Positions 8,199-17,825 are shown, numbered from the stretch's first letter. The stretch is 64,000 nt of DNA from Alistipes timonensis JC136 (GCF_900107675.1 NZ_FNRI01000004.1:248001-312000); one strand, 5' to 3'. Numbers and translations are program-made. The notes: generated from the sequence alone by a model not told the origin.

Positions 8199-11100
8199 TG
8201 CGTTGCTGTTTTTCGATGCTGCGCTTCGTCAGCCGGAACAGGTCGCCCAGCCGCAGCAGCTTTTTGCGGATGACGAAGCCCACGCCCGTCTCGGTGATCT
8301 CGCCCTCGAGGATGCTCTCGTAACCCGTGTGGCGGAACAGCCGCAGGTACATGTTGTCCCGTTTGGTGAGCATGTATTCGAGCGATATATCGTCGATCAG
8401 GTTCTCTTTGAGGTTCTGCGACGGGTCGGCGTCGGTGCTGATCTTGCCCCCGATCACGGCCCGCACGCGGTTGCTGAACAGGCTCTTCGAAAGTCGGTAG
8501 GAATAGTCGGTGCGCTGGCCGTTGGGGTCGTCCTCGCCGTAGGAGTTGATGCCGAACGAGAGGTCGACGCCTTTCAGGTTGTTCTGCGCCCATTGGTTGA
8601 GCTCCTTCTGGATGAACGAGTTGAGCGGGTTTTCCGAGGAGGCTTTGCCCGTCGATCCGGGACCCGTGTAGGTGTTGTAGATCAGCAGGTTCATCGCCTG
8701 TGTGGCGCGCTGTTCGGCCGTGAGCGAGTTCAGCTCGTTTTGCAGCGTGAGGTCCTCGGGGGCCGCGAGGTCGAAGCTCACCGCGAGGTCGTTGAGCGTG
8801 TTGCGAATGTTGATCGAGATGTTGAAATTCACCGGGCGCGCATCCTGGTCGTTCGAGGAGACGTTGGCCCGGACGGTCTCGACGGCCGTGATGTTGAAGG
8901 CCGGGTCGGCGATATTCCCCACCCACTCGACATAGCCGTCGGGCGTGATGCGGAAGATTTTCTGCGAGATGACCGGCGGGTTGTAGCGCACGGTGCCGCC
9001 CGAGAGGACGTATTTGCCCGAGAGGCTCACATCGCCCAGCGGATTCATCGTGTAGGTCAGGTTGCCGCCGCCCTGGAGGTCGATGCGGTTCTCGCCGTTG
9101 GTCGAGAGGTCCACGCCGGCTTTCACGTCGCTGTTGATGTCGACGTTCAGCAGCACGTCCATCCCGCCGATCCGGACTGCCGGGGCCGCTTCGGGGGGCT
9201 CCTGCGCGTCGAGGTCGCGGAACGAGACGAACGTCACGACGTTCTGCGGACGCTCCTTCACGTCCATCGGCGAATCCTGCATGACATAGCTGATGTCCGT
9301 GCCGCCCAGCAGCGCGAGGCTGCCGCGGACGACGAGTTCGTCGAGCGGTCCCCGGGCCGTGGCGTCGAGGTCGAGATAGGCTTTTCCGTAAACCGGGGCC
9401 CCCTCCTTGCGGGCGACGTTCACGAACTGGAAGTCGGAGGCGCGCAGTGCGAGGTCGGCCTTCATCTGCGCGAAGTCCGAGAGGTCGACGCTGCCCCGGA
9501 TCGTCAGCGGGTTTTTGTTCGGGGCCGTGACGGCGTAGTCGTTGAACCGCACGCGGCTGTCGGCAATGCGGATGGTGTCGGACGAGAGCCGGAACGAGGT
9601 GCCGATCATCGGCACGCGGACTTCGGTCTGTGCGAAGCGTATGCCGCCGTTGAGTTTCAGGCGGTCGGGGGTGCCCTGTACGTGTACGTTGGCCTGGAGA
9701 TCGCCCGAGAGGCGGAGCAGATCTTCGGGCAGGAAGATGTTGACCGGACGCAGGGGAAGCCCCGGAACCGAGACCGTCAGGTCGAGCGGGCTCTCACGGT
9801 CGGTGCGGTAGTCGCCCGCGACGGCCAGCACCTCGGCGCCGTCCAGCATGAGCCGGGCGTCGGCCCGGTGTCCCCGGCCTTGGCCGTAGAAGAGTCCGAA
9901 GTCGATATTCCCGAAGCGTTGCTTTTCGTAAGAGAGTTCCGACACCGATACGTCACCCCGGACGCACAGGCTGTCGGGCGCGAGGTTCAGCGTCACGTCC
10001 GCGCCCAGCACGCCGTCGACGGGCGGCGCCGAGGGGAGGAGTTCCAGCATCGAGCCGATGTTCAGTCCGGCGATGTCGAGGCGGATGCCGTCGGGCGCGC
10101 CGGGGGCGGAGACGCTCCGGAGCGCGAACCGCTGATTGCCGTGGGTCATGTCGAGGTCGGCTTCCACGTGTTTGTCGAAGCGGTAGACGAGGTAGTTGCC
10201 GGGGTTGACCTCCCAGGGTTCGAACCCGAACAGTGGATTGCGGGGCGTGACGCTCGCACGGACCAGGCTGTCGGTCCACGCCGCGTCGAGCCCGAAGCGG
10301 AACCCTTCGCGTCCCGAGCGGTTCTTCTGCCAGAGGTTCACCGTGACCGTGTTGCCCGCGAGACTGCCGTAGAGGGCGGCTTGCGCCACATGGTCGAGGT
10401 TGCCGGGGGCGTTTGCCGCACGGAGGCGGTAGGCCAGTCGTTTTCCCTGCTGCGCGACGCCGAACTGCACGGTGTCGAGCACGATGCCGCCCGAGGCGAG
10501 ACCTTCGACGCGCATTCGGAGCGAGACGGGCTGCGGGCCGTGGTTGCCGCCCCGGATTTCCAGCGCTTTGAAAGAGGCTTTCCGGCTTTTCAGCAGGTTG
10601 TTCAGGATGTTGTTCCGTCCGGCGGTGGCTTGCAGGTCGAAATCGGGAAGCACGGGTTGCAGTTGCTCCATGTCGACGTTTTGGAGACGGATTTGCCGCG
10701 CCAGCGTGTCGGCGCTCCGGGTCAGGGCCGCGATCAGCGAGTCCAGCGGATTGCGGGACGAGAATTGCAGCGACAGGTCGCCGGACGACACCCCGGCGCG
10801 GGTCGAAGCGGTGTCGGATGCGAACGAGACGCTGGTGGCGCGGATGCGGTCGGTGCGGGAGCCGTTCCGGATTTCGATGCTGTCCAGTCCGATGCGGGCG
10901 GCATAACAGCCCGGCCGGGTGGCCGAGGCCGAGGCGTCGAGCAGGAACGATCCGCCGATCCGCTTCGGGGTGAATCCCATTTGCGCAAGGTCGAACCCGG
11001 CGACTTTGCCCGCGAGGCGCACCTCCTGCCGCTCCCCGGTCAGTGTGCCGGTGAGGAGCAGCGACAGCCGCAGGGCTTCGTTCCGGTCGGAGAGGGCGCC

Positions 11101-12897
11101 CGAAAGCCGGTGGTCTTCCAGCTCCGCGTCCAGGGCGATGCCGCCGAAGTCGCGGCCGCGGTACTCCGCGCGGTCTATCTGTGCCCGGAGGCTCGTCCGG
11201 GTCTGCGGTTGGAGCGGATCGAACCCGGCGCCCCGGGCCGTCAGCGCGAGGTCGAGCATCCCCAGCGAGTCGGCCGGCAGGAACCGGTAGACCGGGAAAC
11301 TGTCGCACCGGAACTCGGCGTCGTAGCTCTCCTTTCGGGGGTCGAGACGGCCATTCAGGACAATCCGGCCGGCATCGACGGCAAGTGTCGAGGCGACCGA
11401 GAGTGCGCCCCGGTCGGTCCCGGCCGAGCCGTGGAGCCGGATTTGGTCGGGAATCGTCACACGGCGGCGCAGGGCCGAGTCGGGCAGCAGTTCCACGAGG
11501 AAGGCCAGGTCGCGGAAATCGCCTTCGAAGCGGGCGGAGGCGTTCAACGACTCGGGGTCGAGCAGATTTTGCGCCCGGCCGTCGGCGGTGAAGTCGAGGT
11601 GTCCGGGCGACGATATGTCGAGCCCGAACCGACTGATGTCGGCCAGGGTTCCCGCTGCGGTCAGGTTCATCCGGACCGTGCGGTCGTTCAGCACCGGAGG
11701 GACCGCCGCCGGGTAGAGGGCGGCGATCTCTTTCGTGTTCACCGCGGCCGAGAGGTCTGCCGATAGGGGTGTGGCAGGCTCCGTGTGCAGGATGCCGGGG
11801 CCGGCCGAAACGTCGGCCCGGAGCCGGGAATAGGGCGTTTCGAGTTCGAATCCGGAGAGCGAAATGCCTGTGGAGTCCATTTCGAACCGGCCGCTCGCGT
11901 TACGCACGGAGAGGCCGCTGCGCTCGGTGAACCTCATCCGGCGAAGTTGCAGGGCGATGTCGGAGCCCCGGTTGTAGACCGAGTCGATCGTAAGGTCGAG
12001 GGCTGAAAGGGCGATGAGTGCCGGATCGAATCCTGCGGCGGGGCGGTGGCCCAGCGTGCCGTACTCGGCCCGGTTGTCCGTCAGCGCGACGCTGCCCGCC
12101 CGTACGGTCCACGGCAGGGAGGGCGCCGTGTCGCCGGAGGGTGCGGGTTCGGGCGACGGTTCCTTTTCGGGATCGGCCGGGGCGGTCAGGTAGGAGTAGG
12201 TGCCCCGGTCCAGCAGGATGCTTTTCACGTCGACCTGCTGGCTGTCGAGCCGGACGCGGCAGGCCTCGACTTCGCCGTCGGCGAGGCGCACCGTGAGTTC
12301 GGTCACGGCGGGGGAGGTGTGCATCCCGAAGGCGGTGTTCAGGATCGAGATCTTTCGGATGTCGAGCGACCACGCCAACGGAGCGGTGCTGTCGGCTTTC
12401 TCCGCAGGGGCCGATTCCGTCAGGTCGAGGAAGATGTCGCCGTCGGAGAGGGTGATCCGGGCGATGTCGGCCCTCTGGGCCCGGAGGTCGGCCCGGGTTT
12501 TCCCGAGCGAGAGCAGTCCGGCGGCGAGGCGCATTTCCAGTCCTCCCGTGGAGTCTTTGTAATGGGCCGCGATCCGGTCCAGTTCGAAACTGCGGACGAC
12601 GACCTCTTTCCGGATCAGCGGCCACAGGGCCACGTCCAGCGAGAGCCGGCCGCAGTCGACGAGCGTGTCGGCCCGGTCGACCAGCAGCGTCTCCTCGACC
12701 GTCAGCCGGAGCGGGAAGGCGAGGCGGATGCGACCGACCGAGAGCTCCATGCCGAGCGCTTCGGAGGCGTAGCCGACCGCCTTGCCCCGGATGAAGTCCT
12801 GAACGGCCGGGACGTAGAGCAGCGCGGGGATCAGCAACGCCGCCAGCAGGATGACGAGCAGCGTCCGGAGTGTATATTTTACGATCTTTTTCAGCAT
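8173..12897 (-). CDS. tamB: TamB: translocation and assembly module, AsmA/DUF490-like bridge protein
   Basis: The ATG at 12897 (MLKKIVKYTL) is chosen over an in-frame start 42 bases upstream because it begins the single N-terminal membrane anchor (about residues 5-27). The remaining 1,500 residues are a repetitive periplasmic beta-rich groove. The C-terminal 400 residues carry TamB-domain features: GTPDRLKLNGGIRFAQTEVRVP, a stretch ending in RITPDGYVEWVGNIADPAFNITA, and SFGINSYGE near the end. The 1,574-residue size fits Bacteroidota TamB. It spans the periplasm from the inner membrane to the TamL barrel, probably as a phospholipid conduit. It is followed by the overlapping tamL gene. Confidence 0.93.
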   Translation of the reverse strand: MLKKIVKYTLRTLLVILLAALLIPALLYVPAVQDFIRGKAVGYASEALGMELSVGRIRLAFPLRLTVEETLLVDRADTLVDCGRLSLDVALWPLIRKEVVVRSFELDRIAAHYKDSTGGLEMRLAAGLLSLGKTRADLRAQRADIARITLSDGDIFLDLTESAPAEKADSTAPLAWSLDIRKISILNTAFGMHTSPAVTELTVRLADGEVEACRVRLDSQQVDVKSILLDRGTYSYLTAPADPEKEPSPEPAPSGDTAPSLPWTVRAGSVALTDNRAEYGTLGHRPAAGFDPALIALSALDLTIDSVYNRGSDIALQLRRMRFTERSGLSVRNASGRFEMDSTGISLSGFELETPYSRLRADVSAGPGILHTEPATPLSADLSAAVNTKEIAALYPAAVPPVLNDRTVRMNLTAAGTLADISRFGLDISSPGHLDFTADGRAQNLLDPESLNASARFEGDFRDLAFLVELLPDSALRRRVTIPDQIRLHGSAGTDRGALSVASTLAVDAGRIVLNGRLDPRKESYDAEFRCDSFPVYRFLPADSLGMLDLALTARGAGFDPLQPQTRTSLRAQIDRAEYRGRDFGGIALDAELEDHRLSGALSDRNEALRLSLLLTGTLTGERQEVRLAGKVAGFDLAQMGFTPKRIGGSFLLDASASATRPGCYAARIGLDSIEIRNGSRTDRIRATSVSFASDTASTRAGVSSGDLSLQFSSRNPLDSLIAALTRSADTLARQIRLQNVDMEQLQPVLPDFDLQATAGRNNILNNLLKSRKASFKALEIRGGNHGPQPVSLRMRVEGLASGGIVLDTVQFGVAQQGKRLAYRLRAANAPGNLDHVAQAALYGSLAGNTVTVNLWQKNRSGREGFRFGLDAAWTDSLVRASVTPRNPLFGFEPWEVNPGNYLVYRFDKHVEADLDMTHGNQRFALRSVSAPGAPDGIRLDIAGLNIGSMLELLPSAPPVDGVLGADVTLNLAPDSLCVRGDVSVSELSYEKQRFGNIDFGLFYGQGRGHRADARLMLDGAEVLAVAGDYRTDRESPLDLTVSVPGLPLRPVNIFLPEDLLRLSGDLQANVHVQGTPDRLKLNGGIRFAQTEVRVPMIGTSFRLSSDTIRIADSRVRFNDYAVTAPNKNPLTIRGSVDLSDFAQMKADLALRASDFQFVNVARKEGAPVYGKAYLDLDATARGPLDELVVRGSLALLGGTDISYVMQDSPMDVKERPQNVVTFVSFRDLDAQEPPEAAPAVRIGGMDVLLNVDINSDVKAGVDLSTNGENRIDLQGGGNLTYTMNPLGDVSLSGKYVLSGGTVRYNPPVISQKIFRITPDGYVEWVGNIADPAFNITAVETVRANVSSNDQDARPVNFNISINIRNTLNDLAVSFDLAAPEDLTLQNELNSLTAEQRATQAMNLLIYNTYTGPGSTGKASSENPLNSFIQKELNQWAQNNLKGVDLSFGINSYGEDDPNGQRTDYSYRLSKSLFSNRVRAVIGGKISTDADPSQNLKENLIDDISLEYMLTKRDNMYLRLFRHTGYESILEGEITETGVGFVIRKKLLRLGDLFRLTKRSIEKQQRNESEEHPK

Positions 12898-13123
12898 TTG
12901 TAAAACGGACCGTTTCGTCCGCTGCAAAAGACAAGCCATTGAAATCTAATCGTTTATTGGCTTTCCGGGTGCGAGGGACGAAATTCCGGTCGCAAATTAC
13001 TAAAAATCGGGAGATTACGCAAATGTCCGGACTCGGATAAACGGTCTCATTCAGGACATTTACGGTCTTTTCCGTTCGTATTTTACGGAAGGTCGGGGAG
13101 GGCCGTTCCCCGTGCCGGGCTGT

Positions 13124-14662
13124 TCAGACGCTTACGATTCGGTAAAATTGTTCCATGTCGGTGCTCCGGCGCACATGGTCGGCCAGCAGGTCGTATTGCT
13201 GCTCCTTGCAGGTGCGGGCATCGACGGCTTCGGTCCGTGGGAGCCGGTCGGCGAAGGGCCGCAGCAGGCGGTCGATGAACGGGGAATTGTCGGCGATTCC
13301 GTGCAGGTAGGTTCCCAGGCAGTTCCCGGCGACGCAGCCGTCGCCGGTTCCGTCGGCGAGGCGTGCGAGCGGTTCCGCCGGGTGTCCGGGAAGCGGTGCG
13401 GTGCGTCCCATGTGAATTTCATAGGCCGATCCCGTGCGGTCGTCCCCGGGAAGGGTGAACCGGACCTGCCGGGTGATCTTTTCGCCGGTCAGTACGGTCC
13501 CGACGGGCAGCAGCCCCAGTCCCGGCATCGTCTCGGTGTCGCTTTCGATGCGGTGCGGGTCGCGGATGGTGTGCCCCATCATCTGGTAACCGCCGCAGAT
13601 GCCTGCGACGGTGCGTCCCTCCTCGGCCAGCCGGACGATCTTGTCGGCCAGCCCTTTGCGGCGGAGTTCCGCCAGGTCGGGCATCACGCTTTTGGAGCCC
13701 GGCAGGAAGATGATGTCGGCGTCGTCGAGCGCTTCGGGCGAGTCGGTGTAGTAGAGGCAGACGCCGGGGCGGCGTTCCAGCGTATCGAAATCGGTGAAAT
13801 TCGAGAGGTGGCGCAGCAGTACGACCGCGATGTTGACCTTTCCGGGTTCGGCCCGGCGGTGGCGCCGGTCGAGGGCTACGGAGTCCTCGGCTTCGATGTG
13901 CACGTCGCGCAGGTAGGGGATCACGCCCAGCACCGGGATGCCGCAGAGCTTTTCCAGCATCCGGCGGCCTTCGTCGAAAAGGCCGAGGTCGCCCCGGAAC
14001 TTGTTGATGAAGATGCCTTTGACCAGGCGCCGCTCCCACTCTTCGAGCAGTTGCATGGTCCCATACACCGAGGCGAACACGCCTCCGCGGTCGATATCGG
14101 CCACCAGGAACACGTCCGCCCCGGCATGGGCCGCCATCGGCATGTTCACGAGGTCCGTGTCGCGCAGGTTCAGTTCGCTGATGCTCCCGGCGCCTTCGAG
14201 CACGACGGGGTTATGGCGGGCCGCCAGCCGGTCATAAGCCGCGCATACCTCGCGCCGCAGCGCCTCCCGTTGGGGCCCGGCGCGGAAAAACTCGGCGGCG
14301 GAGCTGTTCCCGACGGCCCGGCCGTTGAGGATCACCTGGCAGACCTTGTCGGTGTTGGGTTTCAGCAGCAGCGGATTCATGTCCGTGTGGCACTCCACGC
14401 CTGCGGCCTCGGCCTGTACGACCTGCGCCCGGCCCATTTCGCCGCCGTCGGCCGTCACGAAGGAGTTCAGGGCCATGTTCTGGGCTTTGAACGGCGCGGG
14501 GTCGTATCCGTCCTGCCGGAGAATGCGGCAAAAAGCCGCAGCGAGCAGGCTCTTGCCCACGTCGCTGCCCGTTCCGGCGAACATGATCGGGTGCAGTCCG
14601 AAAGCGGCGGTCGTCTTGCCTTTGCCGTTTCCGGTGTAAATGTGGGGATAGCCTTTATTCAT
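13124..14662 (-). CDS. cobQ: Cobyric acid synthase with a CobO-like N-terminal leader
   Basis: From residue 24 the protein reads HPIMFAGTGSDVGKS, the true beginning of CobQ/CbiP with its P-loop. The glutamine amidotransferase domain follows: GICGGYQMMG holds the nucleophile Cys, and a C-terminal YLHGI segment holds the catalytic His. CobQ amidates adenosylcobyrinate a,c-diamide at four side chains using glutamine and ATP. Residues 1-23 do not belong to CobQ: YTGNGKGKTTAAFGL is the P-loop start of cobO/btuR adenosyltransferases. The expected CobQ Met is a CTG here (14596), and the next ATG is at 14584. The 512-residue total is slightly longer than usual for the family. Confidence 0.92.
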   Translation of the reverse strand: MNKGYPHIYTGNGKGKTTAAFGLHPIMFAGTGSDVGKSLLAAAFCRILRQDGYDPAPFKAQNMALNSFVTADGGEMGRAQVVQAEAAGVECHTDMNPLLLKPNTDKVCQVILNGRAVGNSSAAEFFRAGPQREALRREVCAAYDRLAARHNPVVLEGAGSISELNLRDTDLVNMPMAAHAGADVFLVADIDRGGVFASVYGTMQLLEEWERRLVKGIFINKFRGDLGLFDEGRRMLEKLCGIPVLGVIPYLRDVHIEAEDSVALDRRHRRAEPGKVNIAVVLLRHLSNFTDFDTLERRPGVCLYYTDSPEALDDADIIFLPGSKSVMPDLAELRRKGLADKIVRLAEEGRTVAGICGGYQMMGHTIRDPHRIESDTETMPGLGLLPVGTVLTGEKITRQVRFTLPGDDRTGSAYEIHMGRTAPLPGHPAEPLARLADGTGDGCVAGNCLGTYLHGIADNSPFIDRLLRPFADRLPRTEAVDARTCKEQQYDLLADHVRRSTDMEQFYRIVSV

Positions 14663-14679
14663 GGTACAATATTATTTCT

Positions 14680-14687
14680 TATTTTTG
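14680..14687 (+). promoter_or_regulatory. -7 box upstream of the Dph6-like gene
   Basis: TATTTTTG matches TAnnTTTG exactly, 22 bases before the ATG at 14710. The -33 element is not clear. Confidence 0.55.
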
Positions 14688-14709
14688 TCTTTTCAAAACC
14701 TCGTTGCCC

Positions 14710-15429
14710 ATGGATCCGAAAATACCGGCCGTTTTCAACTGGAGCGGCGGAAAAGATTCCGCACTGGCCCTTTACCGCGTCCTGCAGGAGGGTGTCTATG
14801 AGGTGGTCTCGATGCTGACTACGGTCAGCCGGGACACCCGTCGTTCCCCGATGCACGGCATTCCGATCTGGCTGCTGCGCCGTCAGGCCGGGAGCATAGG
14901 GCTACCGCTGGAGGTGGTCGAACTTCCGGCCAACGGCTCGATGGAGGAGTGCGAAGCCGCCATGTCCGAAGCCGTCGACCGTTTTAAGGAGCTCGGAGTC
15001 CGGCACTTTATCTTCGGCGACATCTGTCTCGAGGATGTGCGTGCCTACCGTGAACGCCGGTTGGCTCCCTGCGGCATTACGGTCGTCGAGCCGCTGTGGG
15101 GATGCGATACGAAAGCCGTTGCCGAGGAATTTTTCGCCTCGGGGCTGCGGACCGTCGTCGTGACGACCAACGCCGCACTGCTCGACGAACGCTTTGTCGG
15201 CCGCGAGTACGACCGGGCCTTTGTGGCGGAGCTTCCGGAGGGAGTTGATCCCTGCGGTGAGAACGGGGAGTTCCACACGGTTTGCTATGCGGGCGGGATG
15301 TTCCGTATCCCTGTCGAATTTTCGCTGGGGAAACCCATGCGCCGCACCTATTCGGCCAAACTGGAGGACGGCACCGTGCAGAAACACGCCTATTGTTCCG
15401 CCAACCTCATTCTGCCGGAGAATTCCTGA
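14710..15429 (+). CDS. Dph6-like ATP pyrophosphatase (diphthine-ammonia ligase family)
   Basis: The 239-residue protein begins PAVFNWSGGKDSALALYRVL, with the SGGKDS PP-loop of adenine-nucleotide alpha hydrolases. The Dph6/MJ0570 signature FGDICLEDVRAYRE follows, with WGCDTKAVAEEF and GENGEFHT further on. In eukaryotes and archaea Dph6 amidates diphthine on EF-2, but bacteria lack diphthamide, so the bacterial homologues must act on another acid. Here the gene is divergent from cobQ, also an amidation enzyme, with only 47 bases between the two starts. A link to cobalamin metabolism is inference from position. The ATG at 14710 is preferred to a TTG two codons upstream. Confidence 0.85.
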   Translation: MDPKIPAVFNWSGGKDSALALYRVLQEGVYEVVSMLTTVSRDTRRSPMHGIPIWLLRRQAGSIGLPLEVVELPANGSMEECEAAMSEAVDRFKELGVRHFIFGDICLEDVRAYRERRLAPCGITVVEPLWGCDTKAVAEEFFASGLRTVVVTTNAALLDERFVGREYDRAFVAELPEGVDPCGENGEFHTVCYAGGMFRIPVEFSLGKPMRRTYSAKLEDGTVQKHAYCSANLILPENS

Positions 15430-15510
15430 GGTCGGAGCAGCCCGTTGTGCTGTTTCGCGTATCTGTTTTTGTCGGTACGCTCAGGAGCGGACTCTCTATC
15501 CGGACAAAAG

Positions 15511-15543
15511 AAAAACACACTATCTTTGGAATAGTGTGTTTTT
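15511..15543 (+). terminator. Intrinsic terminator just before attL
   Basis: AAAAACACACTAT (15511-15523) pairs perfectly with ATAGTGTGTTTTT (15531-15543) over a 7-base loop. It ends the Dph6-like transcript 27 bases before the element boundary. Confidence 0.9.
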
Positions 15544-15569
15544 GATGTGTGAAACGTGTAAATTTTTCA

Positions 15570-15582
15570 GCGGAGAGAGAGG
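15570..15582. repeat. attL, 13-bp direct repeat
   Basis: GCGGAGAGAGAGG, identical to 25040-25052. It is a copy of the tRNA-Ser(CGA) 3' end (acceptor strand plus start of the T arm) left at the far end of the element after integration. Confidence 0.85.
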
Positions 15583-15646
15583 CTTCATAACCTATAATTC
15601 ACATTGATTCGGATTAATTGATAAATAGTACTGTATTAAAGTGATT

Positions 15647-15715
15647 TATATTTGCATAGTTCAGAATAGTTTTTTGTAGTTTATCGTATTTTATGGAAAA
15701 GTGTGCTTATATTTG
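15647..15715 (+). promoter_or_regulatory. Two tandem -7 boxes upstream of the integrase
   Basis: TATATTTG occurs exactly at 15647-15654 and again at 15708-15715, between attL and the integrase ATG at 15739. No strong TTTG -33 is at the standard distance from either. The second lies 24 bases before the start codon. Apart from these boxes, the attL-integrase interval (15583-15738) shows only short GTGTGC/TGTGCG motifs. Confidence 0.55.
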
Positions 15716-15738
15716 TGCGTAACTATTTCATGTAGAAT

Positions 15739-16995
15739 ATGGCGGTAAACTTTTATCTGAACAGCAGAGGCGATAAACACGGGGATTTCCCGATACGTGT
15801 TTCCATAGCCATCGGCGGAATAAGGCTTCTTACGTCCGTAGGGTACAGTATCAACCCTGCGAAATGGGACAGTTCCAAGCAGAAGGTCAGGCAGGGGGCG
15901 TCCAATGCGAAGGGAATAACGTACAACGTCATCAATTCCCACCTCAATAATATCGTTCAGCAGAGTATTGATTTCGAGAATAAATGCCTGACTGAAAAAC
16001 TGAAGGTTACCAAGGAGCTGATTCAGCAAAATATCAACACCAACAAAAACAAACTGGATGACGTGGGTGAGATACGTGAAAAAACGCTGTTCGATGTCTT
16101 CGATGAGTTCATTAAGGAGATAGGAAATATAAACGGGTGGACGCACGGTACGTATGAAAAATACATCGCCCTGCGGAATCATCTGTATATCTTCTCGCCA
16201 AACTTGTCGTTCGACGATCTGACGGAAAAGGGACTTGCGGATTTCATTACTCATCTTCGGGACGAAAAAGGGCTTCGCAACAGCACGATAGGAAAGCAGT
16301 TGGGGTTCTTAAAATGGTTTCTGAAATGGTCTGCGAACAATGGTTACCACAAGAATATGGCTTACCTCTCCTTTAAGCCCAAATTGAAAACGACCGAGAA
16401 ACGTATCATTTACCTCACTTGGGATGAACTGATGACCGTTTACAACTTTCCGATACCGGAGAGTAAGAAATATTTGGATCGGGTTCGGGATGTTTTCTGC
16501 TTTTGCTGTTTCACTTCGCTGCGTTATTCGGATGTCTATAATCTGAAACGGTTTGATATCAAAAACGGGGCGCTTCATATTACAACGGTAAAAACAGCGG
16601 ACAGCCTTACAATCGACCTGAATAAATACAGTCAAGCAATACTCGATAAATACGACGGGGTTCCGTTTGAGGATAATAAGGCATTGCCCGTAATATCGAA
16701 TCAAAAGATGAACGATTATATCAAGGAACTCGGCCAATTGTGCGGTCTGGATCAACCCGAAACGGTTACCTATTATGTAGGGAACGAACGGGTCGATGAG
16801 GTTTATCCGAAATACGAACTGATGGGTACACATACGGGGCGGCGGACATTTATAAGCAATGCGATAATGATGGGCATACCCCCGCAAGTGGTGATGAAAT
16901 GGACGGGGCACAGCGACTATAAAGCGATGAAGCCCTATATAGCCATTGCGGATTCGGCTAAAGCCGAGGCGATGAAATTGTTTAATGAAAAATAG
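15739..16995 (+). CDS. Tyrosine-type site-specific recombinase (integrase)
   Basis: This 418-residue protein has an N-terminal arm-type DNA-binding region (AVNFYLNSRGDKHGDFPIRV). A SAM-like core-binding domain follows at about 105-205, with a catalytic domain at the C-terminus. The catalytic residues are visible: Arg262 in LRYSD, His365/Arg368 in HTGRR, His in GHSDYKAM, and the nucleophile Tyr400 in KPYIAI. It should integrate and excise the element at the tRNA-Ser 3' end. It reads inward from attL, 156 bases away. The family is the common Bacteroidota element integrase. Confidence 0.95.
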   Translation: MAVNFYLNSRGDKHGDFPIRVSIAIGGIRLLTSVGYSINPAKWDSSKQKVRQGASNAKGITYNVINSHLNNIVQQSIDFENKCLTEKLKVTKELIQQNINTNKNKLDDVGEIREKTLFDVFDEFIKEIGNINGWTHGTYEKYIALRNHLYIFSPNLSFDDLTEKGLADFITHLRDEKGLRNSTIGKQLGFLKWFLKWSANNGYHKNMAYLSFKPKLKTTEKRIIYLTWDELMTVYNFPIPESKKYLDRVRDVFCFCCFTSLRYSDVYNLKRFDIKNGALHITTVKTADSLTIDLNKYSQAILDKYDGVPFEDNKALPVISNQKMNDYIKELGQLCGLDQPETVTYYVGNERVDEVYPKYELMGTHTGRRTFISNAIMMGIPPQVVMKWTGHSDYKAMKPYIAIADSAKAEAMKLFNEK

Positions 16996-17002
16996 TTAGG
17001 AT

Positions 17003-17800
17003 ATGGATGATAAAATTTATTTCATCAGAGATAACGAACAGCAAATACCTGTTTATGATTTTATTAAAGCGATGGATCCGGATGCTCCGATAAATCCGAC
17101 TCATAATTTTGAGCTTTTGAAAGCACGCCGTCTGAAAATGTACGACAAGGCGGAGCAAGAATATATCGCAGAACGAACTATAAATCGGGTGGAAGCTGGC
17201 GATCTGGAGAAATCCGTACTCTATTATGGGTGGTTGAAGAATGAACTTCAAATTATCGCGCAATGGTTATCGGACACCTATCCGAACGGAGAGAAGAAAC
17301 GAATTAAAACATCGTCAGCTATTCAGATGGAAATACTTAAATACGAGCGATACGTTAAAACAGAGATGGAGCGGATTGAGGAGCTTGTGAATGGTCGTTC
17401 TGATGAAAGTATTTCAAAAAATGCAGGAATACCGCCGCATTTGTTCGAATTTGATCCTGCCCAATGTCAATATTTATATGGGAAACTAACTAAAGACGGT
17501 CACTTCCTGCCGGAGAAAACGAATCAGACGCATTTTAACTATGTGTTCGGCGGCGGTCTGTATCCAGAAGATTTCAAGCCGCTACGCTGGAATAGAAGCA
17601 AGCAAGCTATCGGCGAATTAATTTTACTGCTTACAAGAAAGCCTTCAATTTCTCGTGGTAAGAAAAGGAATGCCCGAAATCTTTTTCTAAAAAACAATAA
17701 AACTATAGGTGAATTGTCGAATCCAAAGAAAGGAGAACCGACAAAAGATTATGGAATCTTGGAAGAGATAGCGAAAAGCATAAATACTCGCTCGGTGTAA
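17003..17800 (+). CDS. Element-encoded hypothetical protein
   Basis: It starts 7 bases after the integrase stop, so it is co-transcribed with it. The 265-residue product is soluble, acidic to neutral in the first two thirds and Lys/Arg-rich near the end (SRGKKRNARNLFLKNNK). The region DKAEQEYIAERTINRVEAGDLEKSVLYYGWLKNELQ looks helical. The segment FNYVFGGGLYPEDFKPLRWNRSKQAIGELILLL resembles sequences seen in hypothetical proteins next to Bacteroidota integrases, but I cannot name a family. It might assist excision or regulate the element; that is a guess from position. Confidence 0.7.
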   Translation: MDDKIYFIRDNEQQIPVYDFIKAMDPDAPINPTHNFELLKARRLKMYDKAEQEYIAERTINRVEAGDLEKSVLYYGWLKNELQIIAQWLSDTYPNGEKKRIKTSSAIQMEILKYERYVKTEMERIEELVNGRSDESISKNAGIPPHLFEFDPAQCQYLYGKLTKDGHFLPEKTNQTHFNYVFGGGLYPEDFKPLRWNRSKQAIGELILLLTRKPSISRGKKRNARNLFLKNNKTIGELSNPKKGEPTKDYGILEEIAKSINTRSV

Positions 17801-17825
17801 ATGCTTTATTTTCAGATACCCGCTC

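Noticed and set aside
5814..8273. 819-codon plus-strand frame opposite tamL
   Set aside because: Mirror frame of a GC-rich beta-barrel gene; the minus-strand product has signal peptide, POTRA-like repeats and barrel.
7993..11766. 1,257-codon plus-strand frame opposite tamB
   Set aside because: Antisense artefact of high GC3; no domain, and tamB is convincing on the other strand.
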